DNA from: Acinetobacter proteolyticus
GTDB taxonomy: Bacteria > Pseudomonadota > Gammaproteobacteria > Pseudomonadales > Moraxellaceae
Length of the DNA: 64,000 bases
Direction of reading: 5' to 3'
NCBI RefSeq assembly: GCF_000367945.1
Contig: NZ_KB849179.1
Coordinates: 788,446-852,445, forward strand
Position 1 is the stretch's first letter; each line of letters begins with the position of its first letter. This document shows positions 52,597-61,240 of the stretch, in pieces. The translations under genes and the position numbers were made by a program. The notes below the pieces were generated by a model. The model did no database searches, was not told the DNA's origin, and was given only the letters and a program-made list of their open reading frames with translations.

Positions 52597-53802
52597 ATGA
52601 GTAAGCGTATTATTATTGCCGGTTCTGGCTTTGCAGGTCTATGGGCTGCACTTGCCGCACAACGAGCCATTCATTTGGCTGCGCAACAACAAAATATTGA
52701 AGTGCTGATGGTTTCCCCGAGTCCGAATGTTGATATTCGTCCTCGTCTTTATGAAGCTGTACTTGAAAATATGTACCCTGACATTTTAGAGATATTGAAT
52801 GTTGTTGACGTTAAATATGTAGCCGGCTGGGTAAATGAAGTGAATGCTGCGGCCCAAAATCTTGTGATGACAACAATCGACGGCGATCAACAAAGCTTAA
52901 GTTATGACCGTTTTATTTTGGCAACAGGAAGTACTGGCTATATGCCGCCTATCCCTGGTCTTAAAGAATATGGATTTAGTGTCAGCACATTGGAAGATGC
53001 TGAAAAGCTAGATCAGCATCTTAGAAGCCTAGCCAATAAGCCTGCCAGTGCGGCACGTAATACCGTAGTTGTTGCTGGTGGTGGACTTACAGGGCTTGAA
53101 ACAGTGACGGAAATGCCTGAACGCCTGCGTAGCATTTTAGCTGAAACTGATATTCGTGTGGTTTTGGTTGATTCATCAGCAGAAATCGGTGCAGCAATTG
53201 GTGACGAAGCAGCAGCTGTGATTCGTGAAGCACTCACTGAACTGGGTGTTGAAGCTATAGCGGGTTTACGCGTTACCGCACTTGATGCCGCTGGTGTCAC
53301 CCTTTCTAATGGTGAAAGAATCGAAACAGAAACCGTCATTTGGACAGCAGGCATGCGTGCCAATTCGCTTACTGCTCAAATTGCAGGTGAAAAAGATAAT
53401 TTAGGGCGTATTCTAGCTGATGCTTATTTGCATGCGCCTGATGCAAAACATATTTTTGTGACGGGTGATACGGTAAAAGTTGCAACCGATGATTTAGGAA
53501 ATTTCAACGTCATGTCTTGCCAACATGCCATGAGTCTAGGCCGTGTTGCAGGTTATAATGCAGCCGCAGAGTTAGTCAATTTACCATTACACCCGTATAG
53601 CCAGCCAAAGTATGTGACTTGTGTTGATTTAGGTCCATGGGGTGCACTTTATACGGAAGGCTGGGATCGACAAGTTAAATTTGTACGTGAAGAAGCGAAA
53701 AAAATTAAGCAAGAAATTAATACGGTATGGATATATCCACCCACCGCAGATCGCGAAGCCATTTTTGCCGTAGCAAACCCTGATTTTGTTATTGTTCCTT
53801 AA
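52597..53802 (+). CDS. NDH-2-like NAD(P)/FAD-dependent oxidoreductase
   Basis: A 401-residue flavoprotein of the pyridine nucleotide-disulfide oxidoreductase type, close to type II NADH dehydrogenases. FAD site IIIAGSGFAGLWAALAAQRA, the RPRLYEAVLE segment, NAD-binding VVVAGGGLTGLETVTEM, VIWTAGMRAN and the C-terminal IFVTGDTVKVATD. It ends without a clear membrane anchor. Probably oxidises NADH with quinone or another acceptor. Downstream of the Rrf2 gene, which suggests redox-controlled expression. Confidence 0.87.
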   Translation: MSKRIIIAGSGFAGLWAALAAQRAIHLAAQQQNIEVLMVSPSPNVDIRPRLYEAVLENMYPDILEILNVVDVKYVAGWVNEVNAAAQNLVMTTIDGDQQSLSYDRFILATGSTGYMPPIPGLKEYGFSVSTLEDAEKLDQHLRSLANKPASAARNTVVVAGGGLTGLETVTEMPERLRSILAETDIRVVLVDSSAEIGAAIGDEAAAVIREALTELGVEAIAGLRVTALDAAGVTLSNGERIETETVIWTAGMRANSLTAQIAGEKDNLGRILADAYLHAPDAKHIFVTGDTVKVATDDLGNFNVMSCQHAMSLGRVAGYNAAAELVNLPLHPYSQPKYVTCVDLGPWGALYTEGWDRQVKFVREEAKKIKQEINTVWIYPPTADREAIFAVANPDFVIVP

Positions 53803-53834
53803 CATAAGCTGTTTTTATTAACCATAGTTCTGTT

Positions 53835-53877
53835 TGAAAACCTCAGAAGTCGAAAGTGACTTTTGGGGTTTCATTTT
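53835..53877 (+). terminator. Terminator after the flavoprotein gene
   Basis: TGAAAACCTCAGAAGTC (53835-53851) and GACTTTTGGGGTTTCA (53858-53873) pair imperfectly around a short loop, followed by TTTT. Confidence 0.65.
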
Positions 53878-54059
53878 GAATCATGATAACTCATGGCATG
53901 GTCGTATATTCTATTACCACCTTTTCACTTGAGTCGTTGAAGTCAGTGCTTGCTGTGGAGATGTGCTGGCAAAGGTCAAATTGACAGAATAGATTGAAAT
54001 ACAATATTTTCTGTAGCCATAAGTGTATAATTCTCGATAGTTTATGATTTAGTTCTAAT

Positions 54060-54758
54060 ATGAAGAATATACCGTCTGATAACACTCAAATTAGCATGGT
54101 TTCGACCTTTTCTGAACTTGTGAATTCCAATTTTCAAGGTGTGATGAATGCCATTTGCTGGCATCGTGATTTGTTAGGTGATTTTCAAGAGATTGTGGCT
54201 AAACTTGAGTTAAAAGAAAACATTACAGAAATCTCTGTTGAAGATCTTTTGGCGTTACAACTTTCAGAACAAGGCAGTCAGGCAAGAGAGACCATCTTAA
54301 GTGATATACAGCGCTTAATTGATTTCGGTGCTTCCCCTTCACTTAATCTACTGAAATGCTACGAACGCGATGAAGAGCTCGATTTCATTTCTACCGATGT
54401 ATATTCATATCATGTGGATCGTTCCCCCATCGAAACAGATACTTTTCTATGTACTTATCACGGTCCAGCAAGTGATATCCTGCCTCATGAACAAGTCGAG
54501 CAAAAGATTCAAATTCCAGAAATCAGAGTAAAGCTCAAAGAATTACATAATGGCCCAGAAGCTGAATTTGAAACATTCTTAGAAGAGTATTTTTTTGATT
54601 TACACTACCAACCTAAACCAAATGCCAAACCAGTGAATTTAGGCACAGGTCATCTTTGGCGTTTAGCGGTAGATCATCCCACACAACAGGCCTTCCCTTG
54701 TGTTCATCGAGCGCCTGTTGAAAATGAGGGTGAATATAGACTGCTCTTGATTTGTTGA
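54060..54758 (+). CDS. DUF1826 family protein
   Basis: A 232-residue cytosolic protein resembling DUF1826 in CWHRDLLGDFQEI, YSYHVDRSPIETDTFLCTYHG and the tail HRAPVENEGEYRLLLIC. I recall this family near Zur-controlled zinc genes in other proteobacteria. The spaced Cys and His residues (CTYHG, HVD, CVHRA) could bind metal. ATG start without a strong ribosome site. Function unproven; the assignment is from motif memory. Confidence 0.65.
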   Translation: MKNIPSDNTQISMVSTFSELVNSNFQGVMNAICWHRDLLGDFQEIVAKLELKENITEISVEDLLALQLSEQGSQARETILSDIQRLIDFGASPSLNLLKCYERDEELDFISTDVYSYHVDRSPIETDTFLCTYHGPASDILPHEQVEQKIQIPEIRVKLKELHNGPEAEFETFLEEYFFDLHYQPKPNAKPVNLGTGHLWRLAVDHPTQQAFPCVHRAPVENEGEYRLLLIC

Positions 54759-54857
54759 ATATTTATTTGATTTTAAATTTCATCTGCTTATTAATTTATT
54801 TTATGGTTTTGCCAAATATTGATCTAGATTTTTATGGGCCAAATTAAGGAAAAGATC

Positions 54858-55283
54858 ATGGCTAAAGCAACTACCCCAGAACAAATCCCATATTTATTCC
54901 AAACTGCGTGGAATGAGCATGATATGGTGGCCTTCGCATCGTTATTTTGTGAGGATGCAAGCTTTGTAAATCGTTTTGGGCACTATGTAAAAGGTATAAA
55001 AGAAATTGTTGCCTTACATGTTCCTATTCATGAAACCATCTATCGCGATTCGACGCTTCAGAATGAAATCATTGAGCTGAGTTCAATCACAGAGGATGTG
55101 GTGATTATTCATTTTTGGAGCAGATTAACCGCTGGCACTGCCCATCCAGCGGGTCCACATCAAGTGGATACATTGATTCTAGCGGTCCTATGCAAACAGA
55201 ACGGATTTTGGTTGATTCGTGCCGTAGAAAACGTAACCCTCACCAATCCACGCACAGGCCAAACAATCTTAAGAGATGACTAA
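54858..55283 (+). CDS. SnoaL/SgcJ-like protein (NTF2 fold)
   Basis: A 141-residue protein from the ATG at 54858 (MAKATTPEQIPYLFQTAWN), preceded by TTAAGGAA; a start eight codons earlier is open but less likely. It belongs to the SgcJ/EcaC or SnoaL-like NTF2 fold group: AWNEHDMVAFASLFCEDASFVNRFG at the N-terminal helix and strand (core motif NEHDMVAF), and the C-terminal WLIRAVENVTLTNP. Many such proteins are small isomerases or hydrolases; others have no known activity. Confidence 0.78.
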   Translation: MAKATTPEQIPYLFQTAWNEHDMVAFASLFCEDASFVNRFGHYVKGIKEIVALHVPIHETIYRDSTLQNEIIELSSITEDVVIIHFWSRLTAGTAHPAGPHQVDTLILAVLCKQNGFWLIRAVENVTLTNPRTGQTILRDD

Positions 55284-55334
55284 AATTTAGAGACTACTGT
55301 TCCCATCATCAAATTGTTGGACTCTAAATCATCA

Positions 55335-57305
55335 TTATGGCAAGGGATGCTGTTTCACATGTAATTTTAAAATTCGTCTTAACTCTAGAATTGCTTCAGG
55401 TTTTTCCTGAATCGAATGCCCACCTTGAACGATTTTTTCGGATAATGCCCCCTCTAAATGCGAGCTGGTATATGGAACGATACCATCTGTCATTTTATTG
55501 GGGTCTTGGTTTTGCGTGATATTCCCCATGATTGAATGGTACGCTAAACCCTTTATTGGTTGAATATCCTGACTCATTTTCATAAATTTAGATTGATAAC
55601 TTAAATCACTTGGTCCATTTTCAATAATGCCTGATTCAAGACTATTTTTCATTTGCTGTAGGTCAATCTTCTTTTCTGTGACCGCAACCTCAGCTGCATT
55701 TAAAAACTTACTGGGTAAATGAATAACTTTACGTAATGCAAGCGTAAACCAACGATCTGCATAGGCAGTACCTTTGTGTGGCGTTGCAATAAAAATAATG
55801 CGGTTAATTTGATCAATTGGACGGAAGACAAAGCGCTTACTGACGGCGGGTGAAAAAATAAAATCATGTGCTTTATCATTATTGATGGCTTCTACTGCCT
55901 GCTGACGGATATCACCTTGCCCCATGATCAAGCGACTAATAATCCCGCCCATACTATGCCCAATCAGAACAGCGTCAGACATTGCAGCATCTTTAGGATC
56001 ATGCATTGCAAATGCCTGTTTTAACAAGGCATAAATCTGGGCACGACTTTCTAAAATCGGCATGTTGGTGGAGTAGAAAACCTGCCAAACCTGATAATGC
56101 TTACGCAGGTTCTCATCCCCTAAAATATCATTCGTCAGTGCAATCCATGCCTCTGGGCTACTGGCTAAGCCATGAATAAAGATAATGATTTTCTTATTCG
56201 GATTATAGGGTTCCAACATAAACAAATGTGGCATGCTGAGTTGTTCTTTACGATCAATCAAGGTTTTATATCCTGTTCCCCCCAAGTTGTTCTCAGCTAG
56301 CCAAAGACCATATGGAGCAGAATAATTTGCGGTTAATAGATAATTCTGCCCAGCAACTTTAACTTCGTCATAGCGAAAAGGATCAATCAGCTGAATTTCT
56401 AACGGTGCATCTTTAAGTAGCTGCTGAACTGAAGTTTTTCCGTTCGGTTGTGCCACAGCAGTAACAGATAAATATCTTGCGGTATGAATATAGGGATTTT
56501 CTTTACCTGCATAATAACTTTCTGGATCATAAATATAATTAGGATTCAATGGCTGCTTATTCTTTGCAACCAACACAAATTCTGAGCCAAAACCATCTCG
56601 ACGGTTAACACTATAAAATCCAGAAAAACGCATATTGTAGCTTGATTGCAGTAATTGAATATCTGTTGTTGCCAATTCAGGATAATCATCGAAATTGAAA
56701 GAATAACGATGCTGATTAATGAGTAATTGTTTTGGAAAATGAGTAAATTGATAGCGTAAATAAGCAGTCGTGATCAATCGTGAAAGTGCTACGTTATAAA
56801 AAAGTCGAACCTGCGTTTGCCTCTGATCAAAAATACGTTGTTGAGGTGTATATTGCGTTTCAAATAAATAGGCATAGCTAAAACGAATACTCTGATCAAG
56901 TAAAGTCAGTACTTGATCTAAACACTGATTTTGTTTTGTTGAATGCTGTATTTGTGACAGGGGAATATCACAATGTTTTTCATGACTGAGTTGCAATGCA
57001 CGTGTTAGATAAATCTCACTGGCTGCAGCATAACTTTGCTCACTATTATCGGTTAATTTCTGTTGTAGTGTTTGTACACATTGATCCGGCTGACTTATAC
57101 ATTGATCAATTTTAAGACCAGACAGTAATAAGGTATTCTGTGTAGCATCGCTTAATTGAGGTCTCGTTAAAATACTTTGAGTTTTATCGGTCAAGGATGC
57201 ACTCAAACTTCGTTGTTGAAGTTTGACGAGCTGACAGGCAGATAAGCTGTAAAAGAGACAAAGTAAAACAATGCCCTTTATTAGCGTTCTTCTATTGATT
57301 ATCAT
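55335..57305 (-). CDS. Lipoprotein alpha/beta hydrolase (lipase-like)
   Basis: About 656 residues from the ATG at 57305. A lipoprotein signal is visible: IKGIVLLCLFYSLSACQ with lipobox LSAC, so it is membrane-anchored. The first 350 residues have no recognised domain. The C-terminal half is an alpha/beta hydrolase with FIHGLASSPEAWIAL, the nucleophile elbow GHSMGGIISRLIM, FIATPHKGTAYAD, Asp in MTDGIVPYTSSH and His in GGHSIQ. It matches large esterase or lipase-like lipoproteins of Acinetobacter. Substrate unknown. Convergent with the SnoaL-like gene. Confidence 0.8.
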   Translation of the reverse strand: MIINRRTLIKGIVLLCLFYSLSACQLVKLQQRSLSASLTDKTQSILTRPQLSDATQNTLLLSGLKIDQCISQPDQCVQTLQQKLTDNSEQSYAAASEIYLTRALQLSHEKHCDIPLSQIQHSTKQNQCLDQVLTLLDQSIRFSYAYLFETQYTPQQRIFDQRQTQVRLFYNVALSRLITTAYLRYQFTHFPKQLLINQHRYSFNFDDYPELATTDIQLLQSSYNMRFSGFYSVNRRDGFGSEFVLVAKNKQPLNPNYIYDPESYYAGKENPYIHTARYLSVTAVAQPNGKTSVQQLLKDAPLEIQLIDPFRYDEVKVAGQNYLLTANYSAPYGLWLAENNLGGTGYKTLIDRKEQLSMPHLFMLEPYNPNKKIIIFIHGLASSPEAWIALTNDILGDENLRKHYQVWQVFYSTNMPILESRAQIYALLKQAFAMHDPKDAAMSDAVLIGHSMGGIISRLIMGQGDIRQQAVEAINNDKAHDFIFSPAVSKRFVFRPIDQINRIIFIATPHKGTAYADRWFTLALRKVIHLPSKFLNAAEVAVTEKKIDLQQMKNSLESGIIENGPSDLSYQSKFMKMSQDIQPIKGLAYHSIMGNITQNQDPNKMTDGIVPYTSSHLEGALSEKIVQGGHSIQEKPEAILELRRILKLHVKQHPLP

Positions 57306-57358
57306 GCGATACAACCTCATTCATCACGATTCAACAACAAAGCACTAACTCTGTCCGT

Positions 57359-58069
57359 TTATGTTTCAGGTTGAACAAAACGATGATGAGCTGCAAGATA
57401 AGCCAAATAAAGCACAGGAATGATAAAGAAAGCAACACTCCAAAAATCGAGGTAAACATAAAGAATCGCCCCCAAAAACGCACCCACAATAAAACCCATC
57501 ACAATGCTGAAACTTTGTAGTAACTTTTGTTTATTCTCAGAATTAGGCTGATGAATATAATTAGAAATATCAATCCCTAACTGAGTCGTATTTCCAGTCA
57601 TCATGGTACTCGGACTGATATGTTTAATCAGGGTTTTACTTGATGTGTTTCGAATTGCCAAGGCAATTAAGCCCAAACCACCCGTAACAGCAACAGTGAG
57701 ACAATTTGCATTCTGAAAAGGTTCAAAATAAAGACCTGACAGCATAAAACCCGTTAAAAAAATGGCTTCGCCCAGAAATAAATAACTGAGCGTCTTACTC
57801 TTTTGACGACTATGATCAATACAGAACTTGGTGACTGCAACCGTCACAATGAACAATGGTATTGCAGCCAGTTTAATCCAGATACCAGATCCACCACTTA
57901 CCCATGCAGCCCCAGCCAGTACCAAGTTTCCAGTCACATGGGCAGTGAAAAAACCGAACAGTGCAATAAAACCTATGGTATCAATTGCACCGCCAACGAC
58001 AGTGAGTAATACTGGATCTCGACAACTGTCCCATAAGCTCAAGGGCTGTTTTTTTATATTCTCATCCAT
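57359..58069 (-). CDS. DUF1275 (YoaK-like) membrane protein
   Basis: A 236-residue integral membrane protein of the DUF1275/YoaK family (function unknown). Landmarks: VVGGAIDTIGFIALFGFFTAHVTGNLV (core GFFTAHVTGN), the ALAIRNTSSKTLIK segment and STMMTGNTTQLGID. About six membrane helices. Last gene of a minus-strand group that starts at 60970, with 40 bp to the XapX gene. Confidence 0.86.
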   Translation of the reverse strand: MDENIKKQPLSLWDSCRDPVLLTVVGGAIDTIGFIALFGFFTAHVTGNLVLAGAAWVSGGSGIWIKLAAIPLFIVTVAVTKFCIDHSRQKSKTLSYLFLGEAIFLTGFMLSGLYFEPFQNANCLTVAVTGGLGLIALAIRNTSSKTLIKHISPSTMMTGNTTQLGIDISNYIHQPNSENKQKLLQSFSIVMGFIVGAFLGAILYVYLDFWSVAFFIIPVLYLAYLAAHHRFVQPET

Positions 58070-58109
58070 CTTCTAATTCCTAAAAAACAAGCCTATATTC
58101 GGCTAGATT

Positions 58110-58274
58110 TCAACTGATCAAATTTCTTAGCGCAGGAAGTAATTGTTCACCGATCACCATTCCTAACAGGCCACACAATGCCACTAACGGTGGTGCTGGT
58201 GATTTAACATTCAACAAGTAATATATGACACCGACCAAAAGCCCAGCAGCTAAAGAGATCAAATACATTTTCAT
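58110..58274 (-). CDS. XapX domain membrane peptide
   Basis: A 54-residue protein (ATG at 58274, TGA at 58110-58112). It is one XapX (DUF1427) unit: MKMYLISLAAGLLVGVIYYL, then NVKSPAPPLVALCGLLGM and VIGEQLLPALRN. Two short membrane helices with the conserved SPAPP between them. The function of the domain is not known; it is typically found next to transporters or hydrolases. Same strand and tight spacing to the amidohydrolase (56 bp) and DUF1275 genes (40 bp), so probably one operon. Confidence 0.82.
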   Translation of the reverse strand: MKMYLISLAAGLLVGVIYYLLNVKSPAPPLVALCGLLGMVIGEQLLPALRNLIS

Positions 58275-58330
58275 CGTGCTTTTCCCTAGATTTCACTTAA
58301 AATAAAGTGAAATCTATCTGCGGATCCAAG

Positions 58331-60205
58331 TTAAAAAGCAAAACAAGAGCAGCCCAATGCACCCCAAAAAGACTTTTTGTCTTTGTCATTAATGGGCACA
58401 TCCAGCATCCATGCATGGCTATGCCCATGCATACCACAGCTACTAGAACACGCACACGCTGCCGAGCTACTTTGTAACGGTGATAACGAAGATGCATTGC
58501 GATTTTCTGACCGTCGCCATTGCCCACCAAAACGTTTGACTGGTGACCAATCTGGTGATGCTAGTGGAATCGATGGATCTTGATCCTTAAACTCTGCACC
58601 TGCATAGACAATTTTTCCATTCATCACCGTCAGAACAGACTCAATCCACTGAATTTCATCATCTTCTACATTAAAGTAGTCATCTGAAAGCACTATCAGG
58701 TCGGCAAGCTCACCTGAACTTAATGCACCTTTATGCTGATGTTCTCCAGAGAACCATGCAGAGCCTTTGGTCCAAAGCTTTAACGCTGTTTTTCTGTCTA
58801 ATAGATTTTGTTCATCATAAAGTGGTAAACCACCCACTGTTTTGCCTGTACTTAACCAACTTAAGCATACCCATGGGTTATATGAAGCAACACGTGTCGC
58901 ATCCGTACCCGCCCCAACGGGTACGCCTAACTCCAGCATTCTTTTCACAGGCGGAGTCGATTTTACAGCGTCCAAACCATAACGCTGAACAAAAATCTCA
59001 CCTTGATAAGCCATACGATGTTGAATCGCAATACCCCCACCCAAAGCACCAATCCGCTCAATATTTCGATCTGAAACAGTTTCAGCATGGTCGATAATGA
59101 AACGCGTCGCAAAAGGCTGTCTACCGTTGACGCGTTCGAAGACATTCAATAAACGATTAATACTTTCATCATAGGTGGCGTGAATGCGGAATGGCCATTT
59201 CTTTTCAGCCAACAACTCAACAATGCTTTCTAGTTCAGCTTCCATCTTTTCTGGTAAATCTGGTCGTGGTTCATAGAAATTTTCAAAGTCTCCTGCTGAC
59301 CATGTCAGGTTTTCCCCTGCGCCGTTTACCTTCAGTAATTCATCGCCATCACCAGGGAATGTCATCTCCGTCCATTTTTTATAATCATCAAGTTCTTCTC
59401 CTGCTTTTTGCGCAAATAGGTTATAAGCAATCCGAACTGTCATTTGATCATTATTATGCAGAGACTGAATCACCTCATAATCATCAGGATAATTTTGACC
59501 ACCACCTCCCGCATCAATTGCGGAGGTAATACCTAAACGATTTAGTTCACGCATAAAATGACGTGTAGAATTGACCTGATCTTCAAGCGGCAGTTTTGGT
59601 GCCTTTCCTAAAGTAGAATAGAGAATCATTGCGGATGGTGTCGCGAGAAGCAGTCCAGTCGGCTCAGCTCTCTCATTTCTCTGAATCTTTCCACCTGGTG
59701 GGTCTGGCGTATCTTTATTAAAACCCAGTACCTCAAGTGCAGCACGATTCAGCATGGCGCTGGCATAAAGATGTAAGACAAATACGGGGGTATCTGGAGC
59801 GGCTCGATTCAGCTCATCCAGCGTTGGCATTCTTTTTTCCACAAACTGAAATTCAGTCCAACCGCCCACGACTCTAACCCATTGTGGTGCTGGCGTATTC
59901 TCTGCCTGCTCTTTTAACAACCTCAATGCATCTGAGAGCGAAGGAACACCTTCCCAACGTAACTCCATATTATAGTTCAAACCACCTCTAATAATATGTA
60001 AGTGGCTATCATTTAAACCTGGAATGACTCGACGGCCATTTAAATCAATCACTTTGGTGGTACTGCTTGATAAGCGCATGATGTCATCATCACTGCCCGT
60101 TTTTACAACTTTTCCATCAGCAATTGCAATCGCTTGCGCCTCTGAACTCTGTTCATCAAGGGTGGTTATTTTGGCATTTCTTAAAATCAATTGAACGTCT
60201 GACAT
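58331..60205 (-). CDS. YtcJ-like amidohydrolase with Cys/His-rich tail
   Basis: A 624-residue metal-dependent amidohydrolase of the YtcJ/COG1574 group. Metal-binding region GLNDSHLHIIRGG, FRIHATYDES, IDHAETVS and VGAGTDATRVASYNPW. The last 60 residues are unusual: CACSSSCGMHGHSHAWM and a final GALGCSCFAF give many Cys and His, perhaps a metal or maturation site. No signal peptide. It follows the YcaC-like gene (78-bp gap) and precedes XapX and DUF1275. Substrate not deducible. Confidence 0.85.
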   Translation of the reverse strand: MSDVQLILRNAKITTLDEQSSEAQAIAIADGKVVKTGSDDDIMRLSSSTTKVIDLNGRRVIPGLNDSHLHIIRGGLNYNMELRWEGVPSLSDALRLLKEQAENTPAPQWVRVVGGWTEFQFVEKRMPTLDELNRAAPDTPVFVLHLYASAMLNRAALEVLGFNKDTPDPPGGKIQRNERAEPTGLLLATPSAMILYSTLGKAPKLPLEDQVNSTRHFMRELNRLGITSAIDAGGGGQNYPDDYEVIQSLHNNDQMTVRIAYNLFAQKAGEELDDYKKWTEMTFPGDGDELLKVNGAGENLTWSAGDFENFYEPRPDLPEKMEAELESIVELLAEKKWPFRIHATYDESINRLLNVFERVNGRQPFATRFIIDHAETVSDRNIERIGALGGGIAIQHRMAYQGEIFVQRYGLDAVKSTPPVKRMLELGVPVGAGTDATRVASYNPWVCLSWLSTGKTVGGLPLYDEQNLLDRKTALKLWTKGSAWFSGEHQHKGALSSGELADLIVLSDDYFNVEDDEIQWIESVLTVMNGKIVYAGAEFKDQDPSIPLASPDWSPVKRFGGQWRRSENRNASSLSPLQSSSAACACSSSCGMHGHSHAWMLDVPINDKDKKSFWGALGCSCFAF

Positions 60206-60283
60206 CAGTCATTCCCTCCGAGTCTAGCCTTATTATTTTCAGTTTTAGCTAGTGGAGGCATATCATGACTCCACCATTTTTAG

Positions 60284-60970
60284 TTATTTCGCTGCAATCG
60301 GCACCAATACTTCGTGTGCTGAAGTGCTACGTTCTGCTGTCTTATGTACCATGGTATATGCATAGTCGACACCCATCCCATAGGCACCTGAATGTTCCCG
60401 AACAATATTCATCACTGCATTATAAGTATCACGTTTTGCCCAATCACGTTGCCATTCAAGTAAAACCTGTTGCCATGTCACTGGAATGACACCCGCTTGG
60501 ATCATTCGTTGCATTGCATAGTCATGTGCTTCTTTGCTGGTACCTCCCGAAGCATCTGCAACCATGTAAATTTCATAACCGCCTTCTAGCATCGCACTTA
60601 AAGCAAATGAGTTATTACATACCTCTGTCCATAAGCCTGAAACAATTACTTTTTTTCGTTTATTATTTGCTAAGGCATCACGTACTTTCTGATCATCCCA
60701 AGAGTTCATTGAAGTACGTTCTAATAATGGTGCTTGAGGAAATACATCTAATAGTTCTGGATAGGTATGACCTGAAAAGCTTTCTGTTTCAACGGTTGTA
60801 ATGATGCTTGGAATATTGAAAACTTTGGCAGCTTTTGCTAAACCTACTGTATTGTTTTTAAGTACTTGACGATCAATCGACTGTACGCCGAATGCCATTT
60901 GCGGCTGATGGTCGATAAAAATAATTTGGCTATTTTGCGCAGTTAATAATTCTAAGTTTGAATTGCTCAT
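60284..60970 (-). CDS. Isochorismatase-family hydrolase, YcaC-like
   Basis: A 228-residue cysteine hydrolase. The catalytic Asp is in IFIDHQPQMAFGV and the nucleophile Cys in SGLWTEVCNNSFALSA. ERTSMNSWDD holds the region where a Lys is normally seen, and DASGGTSKEAHDYAMQRM fits the YcaC-like group. First gene of the amidohydrolase-XapX-DUF1275 group. YcaC relatives have no settled physiological substrate. Confidence 0.87.
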   Translation of the reverse strand: MSNSNLELLTAQNSQIIFIDHQPQMAFGVQSIDRQVLKNNTVGLAKAAKVFNIPSIITTVETESFSGHTYPELLDVFPQAPLLERTSMNSWDDQKVRDALANNKRKKVIVSGLWTEVCNNSFALSAMLEGGYEIYMVADASGGTSKEAHDYAMQRMIQAGVIPVTWQQVLLEWQRDWAKRDTYNAVMNIVREHSGAYGMGVDYAYTMVHKTAERSTSAHEVLVPIAAK

Positions 60971-61240
60971 ATTGAATTTCCTTGTTTATCGATATTTTCT
61001 GAACACAGGATTAATATTGCAAATATAGAAAAAGAACACAGCAGCATTATTAAGACGAATTGTTCTATTTATAAAACAAATATATTGAATTTACGTGATA
61101 TTTCATACTTATTAAAATACTGATAAAGATTATTTCTGTATGACATTAAAGAACAAGACCAGCTCATAGCTTAACTGGTCTTTTCAAAATATTCGATTTA
61201 TCTTTTATAGATAAAGAGAATGCTTATATTTTCAAGTGAG
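60971..61240. terminator. Gap with terminator hairpin for the TonB receptor gene
   Basis: AAGACCAG (61155-61162) and CTGGTCTT (61175-61182) form a hairpin. The minus-strand tail (complement of 61143-61154) is moderately T-rich. Upstream, the YcaC-like promoter must lie at about 60971-61100; no clear boxes could be named. Confidence 0.6.

Noticed and set aside
53013..53363. 116-codon minus-strand frame within the flavoprotein gene
   Set aside because: Low-complexity Ala/Ser/Thr shadow of a clear FAD protein on the other strand.
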